A stretch of DNA of 64,000 nucleotides, taken from Mesostigma viride. Lineage: Eukaryota; Streptophyta; Mesostigmatophyceae; Mesostigmatales; Mesostigmataceae. The stretch covers positions 1-64,000 of the forward strand of contig RPFO01000452.1 in the NCBI GenBank assembly GCA_009746045.1. Direction: 5' to 3'. The notes beneath the pieces are model-generated. The model had not been told where the DNA came from. It worked only from the letters and a program-made list of their open reading frames with translations, and did not search any database. This document shows, one piece after another, positions 1 through 12,105 of this stretch. The position numbers and the translations under genes were made by a program. How positions within the stretch are numbered: the first letter of the stretch is position 1; every line of letters starts with the position of its first letter.

Positions 1-191
1 TAGTGTAGTTAGGATTTTCTAGATAGCTTAGAGTTGGGATAGTTCGATTACGCGGCTTCCTCCACCCCATCCATCATGGAATATGTGCTACATGACCTCC
101 CCACGGAGGCATGTTATAATTTAATAATTTAATGCGCGTGGGCCACATGCTAGGCTAAGCCTGACTAATCTACACTACTGGTATGGATTCC

Positions 192-1551
192 CTAGTCTGA
201 GGTGGCAGGAGGTGCCTGCCAGGGCTTGTGGTCAACGTGGATGACCGCCCCCTCCAGTATACCGGCTTCCCCCTGCGCTCTGCCGGAGCTGAAGAAGGTA
301 GGTCGGCCATAGCTTGCGTCGCCGCTGTTGCTGGCCAGGGTCAAGTCGTCGATCGTCCGCTGAGCGTGAAGCGAGTCCTCGAGAGCTTCTTGCGGCATTT
401 AACCCTAGGGTTAAGGAACGACAGCTTGTCCGCCATGTACTTAAAGGTGAGGAGCACGGGTGCCGGGCCAGCCTTCCCCCGCGCGCGGGGGATGCGGACA
501 GCCGACATGTCCAGCTCACCAGTGAGTAGCATGGGGGCAAAAATGTCGCGCTTAAATGCCTCAAGAAGGCTCGTGGAGGTCTCACCTGCCGGCTGGTCGA
601 AGTGCTTGACGATGACATTGTGGCTGCGCCGGGCGATGTCGGCTTCCTCGCGAAGGTCGAGGGCTTGTTGCTTGAGTTGTGCCAAGATGGTGGAGGCGGT
701 GGAGGTGGTGTGCTCAAGTCCGCCCAGGTGGAGGGAGCATCGCCGGCCGGGCCAGCAGGCGCCGGCTGGGCGGGATGTCCTTCACCGCCTGGGCGGTGAG
801 GCCGGCGGTGTCATGCAAGCTCTCAAGGGCGGTGGCGGTGGCTTGAAGGCGTTGGTCGAGGTCGAGGAGCTGGGCTTTGATGTCGGCAGTGGAGGCGGAA
901 ATGGCAGTGGAGGTGGCGGTGAGGTGAGGAAGTTCAGCATGCAGCCAGCGGGCCACCCATTACTGCGACGTCAGCAGCAAGGGGGGTCACGTGCTGCTGA
1001 AAGGCTTCCATGAGGATGGAACGGAGGGTGGGGGCGGAGATGGATGGAGCCCAGATCGATCTCGCCGTCAGAGCGCTGGAAGATCGAAGGGAGTTGAGGA
1101 TGGCGTGTTGGAGCTGGGGGCGGGGGCAGCCAAACAGCATGCCGTGGGCGGTCCAGCGGCTGCCGTTGCTGCCGAGGAGGCGATTTTGGTCGTAGAGATG
1201 GAGGCACAGGTCGTAAAGCGAGGCGTAGTCCCCGTAGAAGATGCAGTTCATAGCATCGGACGGAGACATGTTGGTCCAGTCGTGATCATCGACCTGGAAA
1301 GGTTGGGGCCGAAAGCGCGGTTCAGAGGGGCGGGACCCTCCTGTATTGTCGGCTGAGCGGGTGCGTTTCGGGTCAGGCGATGCCGATGGTGAGGCATTAA
1401 GCCCGGGAGGTTGCTGGGCGACCACCAGTGCACGACTAGGGTCACCGCTGCCTGCCGGACCTGAGAGCGAAGCTGCAGCCTGAGCGGCAGAATTTTCATG
1501 GCCGAGCGCATCCGCCAAACTGCGTTGCGTCAAAGGACGTTTGCTTGTCAT
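192..1551 (-). pseudogene. LINE ORF1-like (gag/coiled-coil) protein, frameshifted
   Basis: Read from 1551 down to 192 on the minus strand, a single protein-like sequence continues through at least four frames: 1551-934, 956-714, 685-341, then 398-192. It begins MTSKRPLTQRSLADALGHE, has a Ser/Pro/Gly-rich N-terminus, and a helical middle part with heptad-like Leu/Ala spacing (LLDLDQRLQATATALESL, then LKQQALDLREEADIARRS). It ends in a small basic domain followed by a stop. The segment containing GETSTSL recurs at about 35,660 and the terminal part (VDHKPWQA) recurs near 3,400. This fits the RNA-binding ORF1 product of a LINE; that role is inferred from layout and repetition, not from a recognised family signature. 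The frame changes mark it as dead unless they are assembly indels. The overlapping 261-codon plus-strand frame is a GC-rich shadow. Confidence 0.55.
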
Positions 1552-1719
1552 ATATTGCGTTTTAGAATCGGAAAATTATATCAGCATGTGCGTCTTAGAA
1601 AGACGAAGCGATAGTGATATTCACGGCTAAATTCGGTGGTCAAACGTGAAAGTTATGAGCTCCGCTGTCAGCCATGGCTACCTCGTGGCTCGTGGCTCAT
1701 GCATGTTGGACGATCGACC

Positions 1720-1944
1720 CCTTGGAGGTTATTGGCCCTGAGGATAGCCGCTACACTACCGCCTCGTCTGCCATTACAGTAGAGGACAGCTCGGATGAGG
1801 ATTACATCCCCATCTAGTGCTGGTATGGTTAATTGGGGAATGATGATGCAGACGATATTTGTTTAAACTTTTGTGTAATTATTGTTTTCTAAAGAGATTA
1901 GCATAGTACTCCGTGGCATGCCTTTGCGCATGACACGCAAGTAC
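1720..1944 (+). mobile_element. 3' end of a LINE of the (TTAC)n-tailed family
   Basis: The last codons of a LINE ORF2 (reading ...TASSAITVEDSSDEDYIPI then stop at about 1817) are followed by a 3' UTR. The same sequence recurs at 52,672-52,895, and its terminal part again at 47,629-47,758. The UTR ends in a sequence able to form a hairpin (AGTACT...AGTACTTAC) directly ahead of the TTAC tail. The copy is 5' truncated near 1720. Confidence 0.75.
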
Positions 1945-3329
<1,385 letters not shown>

Positions 3330-3570
3330 TAAGCTGGGGCGTCTGGAGTCGCTGGGGTCGCGGGGGTCGCCTGCCAGGGCTTGTGGCCGACGTAGATGGC
3401 CGCCCCCTTCCAGTACACCGGCTGGCCCGCCTTCGTGTGGGGATCCGCCGGGGCAACTTCAGCTCAGGTATGGCTGCCAGGCTTGGCCGTCCCCCTAATA
3501 AATTCGTTCGCTTTGCACCTGAGCGGGAGACCGCGCTGCGAACCCTTCTCTCCTATCAGTGACGACGCTC
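3330..3570 (-). pseudogene. Fragment of the LINE ORF1-like protein, C-terminal end
   Basis: On the minus strand this reads ...GQPVYWKGAAIYVGHKPWQA, matching the end of the ORF1-like pseudogene at 192-400 (GGAVIHVDHKPWQA region) at protein and DNA level. It stops short of the T1 element boundary at 3,639. Only the C-terminal part is present. Confidence 0.5.
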
Positions 3571-3638
3571 GCGGCCGGCCCCGCGGCTCCGCGGCTCTAG
3601 CAGTGGGATCTGCCTAACTCGATCCCCTTCCCGCCCCT

Positions 3639-3642
3639 TTAA
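3639..3642. other. Target-site duplication TTAA of T1a, left
   Basis: TTAA directly adjoins the left terminal repeat and matches TTAA at 14042-14045 beyond the right end. Confidence 0.75.
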
Positions 3643-4459
3643 GGGGACTCGGCGCGGCGAATATTTTCCGCGCCAAAAAAATTCCGCGGTACCCTCCGTA
3701 CCGTGAAAAGTGGGTGCACGGTGCGCGCACCCCTTGCGAAGTGGCCATGGCGACTGCTTTTAGACGAAACGTGACAAATCTGGCTCGCGGAAAGCAGAAA
3801 AAATGCTCGATTCTTGGAAAAAATTAGTTACTGATTCTAATTTATGGTGGGATAGTTGCGATCTATAATGTCGCGGGCTCTTTTTCTTTACCATCGGCAG
3901 GGGGGGTCCGGCCTGAATTTCTGTCGGGATGAATAAAGTATAATTGATGCCTGCAGGTGTGATTGTCGATTGTTGCCAGTTTTGATGGTCCTAATGGAAG
4001 CTAGTTTAATGATGTTTCTAAAGCCGTAAAAATTCCCGCTGCTATCTTTACCTTTCCCGTCATTTTGCGGTAAGATAACATTAGGCCTGCGCGATGCGCG
4101 CCCGACCTCTCCATGAAAGGGTGGCCTTTCTTGTGCGCCTGGGCACGAATAAATGCCCGTTATGGTACGTTCTTGTATTAAACGTCCTAAGATAGCGCTT
4201 TCCTGCTTTCTTAGCTCGTGGAGCGTAAGCTTTTTGCCTTCTTTCCGGCCAGATGCAGCCATGAAGTTGCGGGTCCTGGCGCTGCATCGCTGGATTCCTG
4301 GATGTTTTTTAGCAAGTTCGTCTGTGACGTGGCTGGCTTGCTGCAGCGCGTGGCCCACAACCTGTCGGGAAGGTGTAATGCTTTTATTTCCATGCTTCTC
4401 TGAAATTTCTTTTGCTTTATAGACAGTTGTGTTCGAGGAAATTCACGCGGTCTTCCTAA

Positions 4460-4491
4460 CCCTGCCAGCCGTTAAGAATGTACTCCAGCAC
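4460..4491 (+). repeat. T2 left terminal inverted repeat
   Basis: 32 bp, begins CCCTGCCAGCCG; inverted partner at 12916-12947. Confidence 0.85.
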
Positions 4492-5139
4492 AAGTACATT
4501 TTGAGTTTTTCCAAGTTTCTTGTTTTTTGCTTGTTTCAAGTTCAGTTTTGCATAAAAAGTGTCCCCATAGCCCCTGGATCTCATCTGGAGGTAGTTGAAC
4601 TAGTATATGCTACAATATACTAGGTTGTACTATTTTCTACTACATTTATACTATAATGTACTAAATTGAACTACATCTGAACTAAATGTAACTGTGATTG
4701 ATGCCCCTGTAACGTCTCCCAATGCTCAATAACAGGTCTGGCCACCATTGGTGACCTCCTAGAGCCATTCACAGCTGCATTTCGTGGATCACCGCACAAA
4801 AAAAAAATGTTTTACTTAGCCTTATCAACATGGGAATGAGGGCTTTGGTGTGCAAACATGCATGTGTGCTAAAAATTGGACATTCTGACACTGCACGAGA
4901 GTCTGGTAATACTTAAGCACTTCAGGTCATGATCGAAGTATAGAATGAACTGATGCAAGCAATCAAGCATTATGCAAGGAATGGAATGCTGCAATGAATT
5001 TTAGCAGTAATACTTGCAACTAGGGAACACACGATAAAGTCACGAATCTGACATGCATTGTGCCGTCATGGCACATGCATGAACATGTACACGAACAGAG
5101 GATCACGCGGACGCCCACGTGCACGCGCATGGCAATCCC
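4492..5139. other. T2 left subterminal region, no gene
   Basis: AT-rich DNA with short TACTA/TGTACT-type words around 4600-4680. No open frame of substance. It could hold transposase-binding sites, but nothing shows that directly. Confidence 0.4.
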
Positions 5140-5224
5140 CATGCCCCCCCCCCACACACACACACAAGCCCCAACTCCAAACATTGCACCAATGACCCAC
5201 CCACCCAAACCCAACCCCAGCCCC

Positions 5225-5415
5225 CCTGACCCCCCAACGCCCATGCACACGCCCATGCCCCCGCCCCCGCCCCCGCCCCCGCCCCCGCCCCCGCCCCGCC
5301 CCGCCCCCGCCCCCGCCCCCCGCCCCGCCCCGCCCCCGCCCCCGCCCCCGCCCCGCCCCCGCCCCCGCCCGCCCGCCCCGCCCATGCCCATGCCCCTGCC
5401 CCCGCACCCGCCCAT
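5225..5415. repeat. (CCCCCG)n-type GC-rich repeat
   Basis: Imperfect CCCCCG/CCCCG repeats forming the left flank of the large hexanucleotide block. The proline- and glycine-rich frames through it are not genes. Confidence 0.85.
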
Positions 5416-5417
5416 TC

Positions 5418-5582
5418 TCACCCACGCCCACGCCCACGCCCACGCCCACGCCCACGCCCATGCCCACGCCCACGCCCACGCCCACGCCCACGCCCACGCC
5501 CACGCCCACGCCCACGCCCACGCCCACGCCCACGCCCACGCCCACGCCCACGCCCACGCCCACGCCCACGCCCACGCCCACC
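5418..5582. repeat. (CCCACG)n hexanucleotide array 1
   Basis: About 27 nearly perfect CCCACG units. It is followed by a unique spacer of about 110 bp (from 5580) that is repeated after array 2, starting near 6574. Confidence 0.95.
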
Positions 5583-5692
5583 CTAGCCTCACCCCTACTC
5601 CAAGCCACAATTATACCCAAAGCCACAGCCAGAAGTAGAGCGCAGCTGCAACAATAGCAGACGTAGCTGAGACACACACCTACCCACGCCAA

Positions 5693-6580
5693 CGCCCACG
5701 CCCACGCTCACGCCCACGCCCACGCCCACGCCCACGCCCATGCCCACGCCCACGCCCACGCCCACGCCCACGCCCACGCCCACGCCCACGCCCACGCCCA
5801 CGCCCACGCCCACGCCCACGCCCACGCCCACGCCCACGCCCACGCCCACGCCCACGCCCACGCCCACGCCCACGCCACGCCCACGCCCACGCCCACTCCA
5901 CGCCCACTCCCACGCCCACGCCCACGCCACGCCACGCCCACGCCCACGCCCACGCCCATGCCCACGCCCGCCCACGCCCACGCCCACGCCCATGCCCACG
6001 CCCACGCCCACGCCCACGCCCACGCCCACGCCCACGCCCACGCCCACGCCCACGCCCACGCCCACGCCCACGCCCACGCCCACGCCCACGCCCACGCCCA
6101 CGCCCACGCCCACGCCCACGCCCACGCCCACGCCCACGCCCACGCCCACGCCCACGCCCACGCCCACGCCCACGCCCACGCCCACGCCCACGCCCACGCC
6201 CACGCCCACGCCCACGCCCACGCCCACGCCCACGCCCACGCCCACGCCCACGCCCACGCCCACGCCCACGCCCACGCCCACGCCCACGCCCACGCCCACG
6301 CCCACGCCCACGCCCACGCCCACGCCCACGCCCACGCCCACGCCCACGCCCACGCCCACGCCCACGCCCACGCCCACGCCCACGCCCACGCCCACGCCCA
6401 CGCCCACGCCCACGCCCACGCCCACGCCCATGCCAACGCCCACGCCCACGCCCACGCCCACGCCCACGCCCACGCCCACCCACGCCCACGCCCACGCCCA
6501 CGCCCACGCCCACGCCCACGCCCGCGCCCATGCCCACGCTCACGCCCACGCCCACGCCCACGCCCGCGCCTGCGCCCACC
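5693..6580. repeat. (CCCACG)n hexanucleotide array 2
   Basis: About 0.9 kb of CCCACG units with a few CCATG, CACGC and CCGC variants between 5870 and 6000. All six frames stay open ([20 protein letters not shown]), so the long ORFs here are artefacts. Its right-hand spacer (6574 onward) duplicates the spacer after array 1. Confidence 0.95.
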
Positions 6581-6846
6581 CTAGCCTCACCCCTACTCCA
6601 AGCCACAAATGCACCGTAAGCCACAGCCAGAAGTACAGCACAGCAGCGACAATTGCAGACTTAGCCCAGACACACACCTACCCACGTCAATGCCCCTGCC
6701 CAGAGACTCGCGGCCTCATCCCACCCCCTGCACGAACAGTTCCCAAACAAAAGAAAAGGCAAACAAAAGGAACAAGAGTAGCAAGCTGCATTGCGAGCAC
6801 ATATGCCAGTTCTGGTGCACATGCCAGGCCGAAAGCAACTCATGAT

Positions 6847-7006
6847 TGCCCCTGCCCCTGCCCCTGCCCCTACCCCTGCCCCTGCCCCTGCCCCTGCCCC
6901 TGCCCCTGCCCCTGCCCCTGCCCCTGCCCCTGCCCCTGCCCCTGCCCCTGCCCCTGCCCCTGCCCCTGCCCCTGCCCCTGCCCCTGCCCCTGCTCCTGCC
7001 CCTGCC
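6847..7006. repeat. (CCCCTG)n hexanucleotide array 3
   Basis: About 26 CCCCTG units, a one-base-type relative of the CCCACG motif. Followed by a short run rich in AATAAT/AAGAAG. Confidence 0.95.
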
Positions 7007-7009
7007 ATC

Positions 7010-8201
7010 ACCATTCTAACCACCACACATTACGAAAAGCAAGAAGAAATTATAATAATAATAAGAAGAAATTATAAGAAGAAGAAATAATAATAATAAA
7101 CAAGCACAAAGTTGACTGCACATGCGACTGTACCAGTAGGCACGTAGCAAATTTTAGCTGCAGCTTCAATTTCAACTTCATTGCAATTGCAAGTGTGACT
7201 GCATGTGTAATTGCACTACCAATGCCTAATGCCCACTGCATGTGCCCAGTGCGAATGCAATTCAAAAGCAACATGCAATCGAAATTACAGCTGAAGCCGG
7301 CTATTAACAAAGATATTTAAAGCAGTTGTTAACTACAGAGACCCAATGAAAATGCAAATGCAATGAAAAAGCAACAGAAGTTGAAGCCACTGCCACTCTA
7401 CCTGCCGACAGTAACACCACCGCCAGCACCCACTCATATCCCAACGACAAGGAAATAGAATTGCCCAAAGCCAGACATACATTGGGACGCATAAGCAAAC
7501 GGCAACGCAAGCGCACATGCAAATGTATACGCAAAGGCAAAGGCAAAGGCAAACGCAAACGCAAACGCAAACGCAAGCTTGTCATGTACCTACGCTTAAC
7601 TGCAAACGCAAACTGTGCACGAAGCAAAAAGATTGGATGGCCAAGATCATGGCAAATACGAGGGCCGAAAACAATCCAACTTCATCTAAATGTCCGAAAT
7701 CCTCACGACGTTTCGATGCGCGCTTGAATGTCGAAGGCCTGCGCCGATTATCGATCATAAGTCGAATGTGTAATTGTCGGCTTATGAGAACTGCTTTGCG
7801 ACAGTATCACGTCAGGCCGTTCCTGTGCAGCCATTTTCCCTGTGCAGCGGGTGGACAACGTTCACTTTCCGCATTATTCATGGCTATCGAAGTTAATTCT
7901 TACCGACCCCGGCTGCCATGGCCACTGGCCACGCATATCAAGTTCAGGTATTCCCGACCTGTAGCGCAGCAGATTTCTGTTGGAAGGCATCCTAAGCATC
8001 GTGATAAAAGAAATCCGAACAATAGACATTCATGCTGCATCTAAGGACATTATGGCATTTGTATATACTGCAAGTACATGTATCGACATTGCCGTGATTG
8101 CTAACCCCGACTCACCATGAACAGGAACTTTCCCTCTGCCTCCATGAAATGTACTTCGTGAAATGTACTGTAATACATATGATGTACTACGATGATAATC
8201 A
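7010..8201. other. T2 internal region without a supported gene
   Basis: Contains an A-rich triplet run (7040-7105) and a short CGCAAA/GGCAAA repeat (about 7528-7578). The small open frames are low-complexity (KRKRK, QRQRQ). Confidence 0.4.
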
Positions 8202-8816
8202 TCCCAGCAAAGCCATAGTACACCTTCCGTTTCGACCGCCATGTCGGCCACTAGTCCGGATAGCTCAATGTGCACCTGACCTTGACACTAATCGCACAAA
8301 CAGCCACAATTTTGCAAGCAAGAAGACATGGCTACCTCGGCATTTCATGAAATGTACTTCGTGAAATGCATTTCGTGAAATGTACTAAGGAACGTGATTG
8401 GCCGGCGTTCGCTCGCCAAATCTCGCAAAATGTACTAAGGCACGTGATTGGTCCCGCAAAATGTACTAAGGAACGTGATTGGCCGGCGAAGATTCTGTTT
8501 GCTGCAATTAAAATTCCCTACAGAATCTTCGCCGGCCAATCACGTTCCTTAGTACATTTTGCGGGACCAATCACGTGCCTTAGTACATTTTGCGAGATTT
8601 GGCGAGCGAACGCCGGCCAATCACGTTCCTTAGTACATTTCACGAAATGCATTTCACGAAGTACATTTCATGAAATGCCGAGGTAGCCATGTCTTCTTGC
8701 TTGCAAAATTGTGGCTGTTTGTGCGATTAGTGTCAAGGTCAGGTGCACATTGAGCTATCCGGACTAGTGGCCGACATGGCGGTCGAAACGGAAGGTGTGC
8801 TATGGCTTTGCTGGGA
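8202..8816. repeat. Large near-perfect palindrome, 297-bp arms with 21-bp spacer
   Basis: Left arm 8202-8498 and right arm 8520-8816 are inverted complements with very few differences (one seen near 8219/8799). The spacer is 8499-8519. Each arm holds three copies of AATGTACTAAGGnACGTGAT plus TTTCATGAAATGTACTTCGT-type words. The right arm contains the first codons of the ORF at 8743, so the left arm carries a mirrored copy of that start. Confidence 0.95.
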
Positions 8817-9402
8817 CATAATCGTGGCTATCTGCTTCCTGGCTTTCGCTATCATGGTGATGGGACACCATGGGAAGCGCAAGTTCGCAGCCATAGTGCT
8901 AAGCGGCAGCACCCATGCCGGCAGCCTAGTGACCGACGAGACGTTCGACTGTAAGTGCGGCCACGAGTGCATGAAGCCCATTAGAATATCACATCTCCAG
9001 GCATTGCGAAGCGCCTGGTTTTCGCCCGGGCGGAAGCAAGAGGACAGGAAGGCGGCGATAAAGCAGCAGCTGCACCAGGGGGGGTACGACGCCATAACCA
9101 CGATGTCGTCATCTACTCGTCACAAGTTCGTTCATGGCGCTGGTTTTCGGTTCGTTCTCGACGGGGGAGTCAAGGATATGAACATAGGGTTTGTGACCCC
9201 TTTTCACTTTCGCGTTTCACTTTCGAGGCGGCCTTCAGGCACTGCCTGAAAATTAGCAACCACGTTTGGAACTCTTCGGACCACCTGTGAAACTAATCAC
9301 ATTTGATGATGTGCTGGCGGGCCTGGGCATCGCATTTGAGCATTACTTCGAGCAGGGCTCAACAAGCTCGATTCGCCAACTCAACCCGAAGAAGCCCTAA
9401 GC
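8743..9402 (+). pseudogene. Broken T2 ORF with CxC...C motif, unknown function
   Basis: A first frame runs 8743-9249. It has a membrane-like stretch (about residues 23-41, WDIIVAICFLAFAIMVMGHH) and a Cys motif DCKCGHECMKP near residue 70, then a basic helix-like part (SPGRKQEDRKAAIKQQL). Beyond 9190 protein-like sequence continues in other frames: FEAAFRHCLKISNHVWNSS, then FGPPVKLITFDDVLAGLGIAFEHYFEQ ending at a stop near 9402. This suggests one gene broken by two indels. The start lies inside the right arm of the palindrome. I do not recognise the family; a transposase remnant is possible, since a short N-terminal Cys motif occurs in several transposases, but no DDE core is seen. Confidence 0.4.
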
Positions 9403-9721
9403 TGCGGTAAGACATATATTTGTGTGGATGGCTCTTGATATCATGCTGAATTTCTAGTCTTCTCTAGGTGGACAGTTCATGTGCAGCCATACAGGTCATC
9501 CATGTGTGTTTTAACCATGTTGCATGTGCCACAGATATTATGAGCAGTATTTACTAAGTGTGCTGGAGTCGTTGTTGCATGCTTGTTGTATTTCACAGTT
9601 CACGCCTGCATGAACGCATCGTTGATACTAATGATTATTCATATTGCATGACTGTTCTATTGGGGACGCCGCGCTTGATGTCACAACGTGGCCGAAAGGG
9701 TGCATCCACCGCTGACGGCCG

Positions 9722-11437
9722 GTGGGTGAAATCGATGGACGCATTTCCGAAGAAGCCAGCCGCGGGCCACACCCATGGCGCGGGCGGGGGCGCGGGCGGG
9801 GGCGGGGGCGGGGGAGAAGGCGCGGGTGCGGGCGCGGGCGCCACCCAAGACGCGGGCGCGGGCGCGGGCCCGGGCGGGGCGGGGGCGGGGGCGCAGGCGC
9901 CGGCGCGGGTGCGGGCGCGGGCGCCACCCAAGGCGCGCGCGCGGGCGCGGGCGGGGGTGGGGGCGCAGGCGCCGGCGCGGGTGCGGGCGCGGGCGCCACC
10001 GCCGACTTGGATGATGAGCCAGCAACCGAAGCCGAGAGGGAGAGGCACCGCTCTTCGAAGGTGTTCGATCTCGAAGTGTTTTGGGGCCCGGATATGACCG
10101 TGTATGTCCGCTGGCGCCTAGCCGCATCGGAGACGTTGGTAAATGCACCGGTGAACAAGTGGCAGCCCACAGGGCCTAATGGCGAGGCTTGTGACGGGGT
10201 CACGCCCATTGGGTACACCCCGCAGGGAGATCCTGTCTATGGGTGCCTCCTCATAGAGCGTGGCAAGGCCCCCAAAGGAAGTCCTGGTCTAGTGCCGCTT
10301 TTTGAATGGGACGAGGGCGGTGCCAGGAGATGTACCTGCGCTAGCCTTCACAGCCTTTTTCCTGACATCGTCGCCGCTGAGAAGCAGCAGTTGCTGGACG
10401 GATGGATTGAGCAGGTGCCAAAGTCCGTGGAGGATGTGCGTGCCAACAACGAGAATCTGTTCGACATCATGGAGCAAAAGCTCAAAGAGAAGCGTGAACT
10501 GCAAGCGAACAAGGCGGTACCCTTACCGCTGCGATCTGCAGGCGACCAGTCGGTTGCGCGGGCAACACGAGCACTGAGGCTGCCCATAAAACAAGTAATC
10601 TCACACGTCGCTTGCCCTGCCCGCGAGATTCAAGCGCAGATCAACCGCGCATGTGCGCCCGCTGCGCGAGGGAGCACATCAACGGCAACGCCCGCTTTGC
10701 GCACACTGATTTCCGGCAGGCACACCTTCAAGGTGAATGGAAGCCTCATACGACGCAGCGACCTACTCGTTGTTAAGCGGCCAGCCGTCACCTGCGGGCA
10801 GGGAATGCCGTGGGCACCACACATGCTGGTGAAGGTCCTTGATCTGGAAGGCGATCGCACGGAGCGTGACAGCATTGTCGCCTCTCCTTACTACGCACCG
10901 TCGTGGACGGGCCAGTTTTCTAGAGTGACATTAGGTGGCGGCAGCGCAGGGATGACGGTCCCCATTTCTGATGTACACCTGCAGCACTGGACAGTGGGCG
11001 GTACGGCAGAGGTGCACCAGCCTGAGCTGATCAGTACCGGCAAACTGTCAGCTGCCACGGTGGCGGCGTTGAAAGAGCACCCGCAGATTGACTTTGAGCA
11101 TTACAAGACTGCCACCGCCGCCAGGGCAGCAGCAAAGGATGACTGCAATGCCTACTTTGCCGAGCATGGAGCACGTGCGCTTATCGGGATGCGCCTGTGT
11201 GCCCTGTTTCCGGGGATAGCGAGGAAGAGGGAGCGCTTCCATGGCTGGGTCACTAAGGTTCAGGAAAGGGGAGGTCACCTGCTCATCAAGGCGATGTGGG
11301 CTGATGGGCAGTGTGAGGACTATCATGCCCTGGCGGAGGTGACGCAGTTCGTGTGCGGCTGCCCACACCCAGTCGAGGCATTTGGCCGCGCTCGCTTCTT
11401 TCCACAGGAGCTAGGCTGGCACCGTGAACGCAGGTGA
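9722..11437 (+). CDS. 571-codon hypothetical protein carried by T2
   Basis: An open frame of 571 codons. Residues about 15-95 are low-complexity Arg/Gly/Ala from a GCGGGC-rich tract, so the true start may lie after it, for example near TADLDDEPATEAERERHRSS (about 10,000). The remaining ~470 residues are of normal composition: a region with FDLEVFWGPDMTVYVRWRLA, a helical charged part (IMEQKLKEKRELQANK), a middle part with FKVNGSLIRRSDLLVVKRPAVTC, and a C-terminal part (FPGIARKRERFHGWVTKVQER, IKAMWADGQCEDY) with a Tudor/chromo-like feel. No family is recognised and no catalytic motif was found. Because it lies between the T2 termini it is probably transposon cargo or an accessory transposition protein. 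The intact frame contrasts with the decayed upstream ORF. Confidence 0.6.
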   Translation: MGEIDGRISEEASRGPHPWRGRGRGRGRGRGRRRGCGRGRHPRRGRGRGPGRGGGGGAGAGAGAGAGATQGARAGAGGGGGAGAGAGAGAGATADLDDEPATEAERERHRSSKVFDLEVFWGPDMTVYVRWRLAASETLVNAPVNKWQPTGPNGEACDGVTPIGYTPQGDPVYGCLLIERGKAPKGSPGLVPLFEWDEGGARRCTCASLHSLFPDIVAAEKQQLLDGWIEQVPKSVEDVRANNENLFDIMEQKLKEKRELQANKAVPLPLRSAGDQSVARATRALRLPIKQVISHVACPAREIQAQINRACAPAARGSTSTATPALRTLISGRHTFKVNGSLIRRSDLLVVKRPAVTCGQGMPWAPHMLVKVLDLEGDRTERDSIVASPYYAPSWTGQFSRVTLGGGSAGMTVPISDVHLQHWTVGGTAEVHQPELISTGKLSAATVAALKEHPQIDFEHYKTATAARAAAKDDCNAYFAEHGARALIGMRLCALFPGIARKRERFHGWVTKVQERGGHLLIKAMWADGQCEDYHALAEVTQFVCGCPHPVEAFGRARFFPQELGWHRERR

Positions 11438-11479
11438 TGGCACCCACATAGACGATGCCGTCCCTGCTGTGCACAGTGA

Positions 11480-11660
11480 CAGTGAAGGCGGGGAGGAGGA
11501 GGAAGAGGGAGAGAAAGAGGGGGAGAAAGAGGGGGAGGAGGAGGGGAGGAGGAGGGAGAGGGGAGGGAGAGGGGAGGGAGAGGGGAGGGAGAATGGGAGG
11601 GGGAGGGGGAGGAGGAAGAGGGAGAGGGAGAGGGAGAGGAGGATGCGGAATGGGAGCCGG
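11480..11660 (+). repeat. Polypurine (GGGAGA/GAGG) tract
   Basis: About 170 bases of almost uninterrupted purines on the plus strand, just after the stop of the 571-codon ORF. It is capable of triplex (H-DNA) formation in principle. Glu/Gly and Pro/Ser frames through it are not genes. Confidence 0.85.
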
Positions 11661-12105
11661 GGATGACTGGTAGATGAGACGGTGCCATCTACCGGCGCAT
11701 GGAATGAAGTGGTAGACAAGTTTACTCATGGTTGTCGGCAAGTAGAGCATGCACGCCTGGCCTAGCTGAATTTAAATCAATGAGTTGAGTTTGGAGAGGC
11801 TGCATTTTGCTTGGATGAAGAATGTGTTAGCATGGCCAAACTTTTATGGCTTGTAGCCAAATCCTCTTGGGGTATGTGCACAGTGTACTAGCGGTGTTGT
11901 GCAATTGCGAGGATTCCTGTCTTGTAGCGATGTGGCCTCTCACCCTGCAGCCTGGTAGATGTGTTGGCATGCAGCCACCCATCATTGGTCATCCGATCTG
12001 GTGTGATTTGCATTTGCACACCTTGTATTAAGGCCATGATATGATGATGTCTTGTTATTTTTAATGTGTATATGCGAAAAGAGGCATAATATGCTTGTAT
12101 ATAGT
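11661..12105. other. T2 region without a supported gene
   Basis: Probable 3' flank of the 571-codon ORF. A TGTAA-type signal is not evident close to the stop. Confidence 0.35.

Noticed and set aside
228..1013. 261-codon plus-strand frame
   Set aside because: It mirrors the minus-strand ORF1-like pseudogene; GC-rich shadow.
5020..7077. Many long frames of [20 protein letters not shown]
   Set aside because: All frames of a CCCACG array are open; the repeat explains them.
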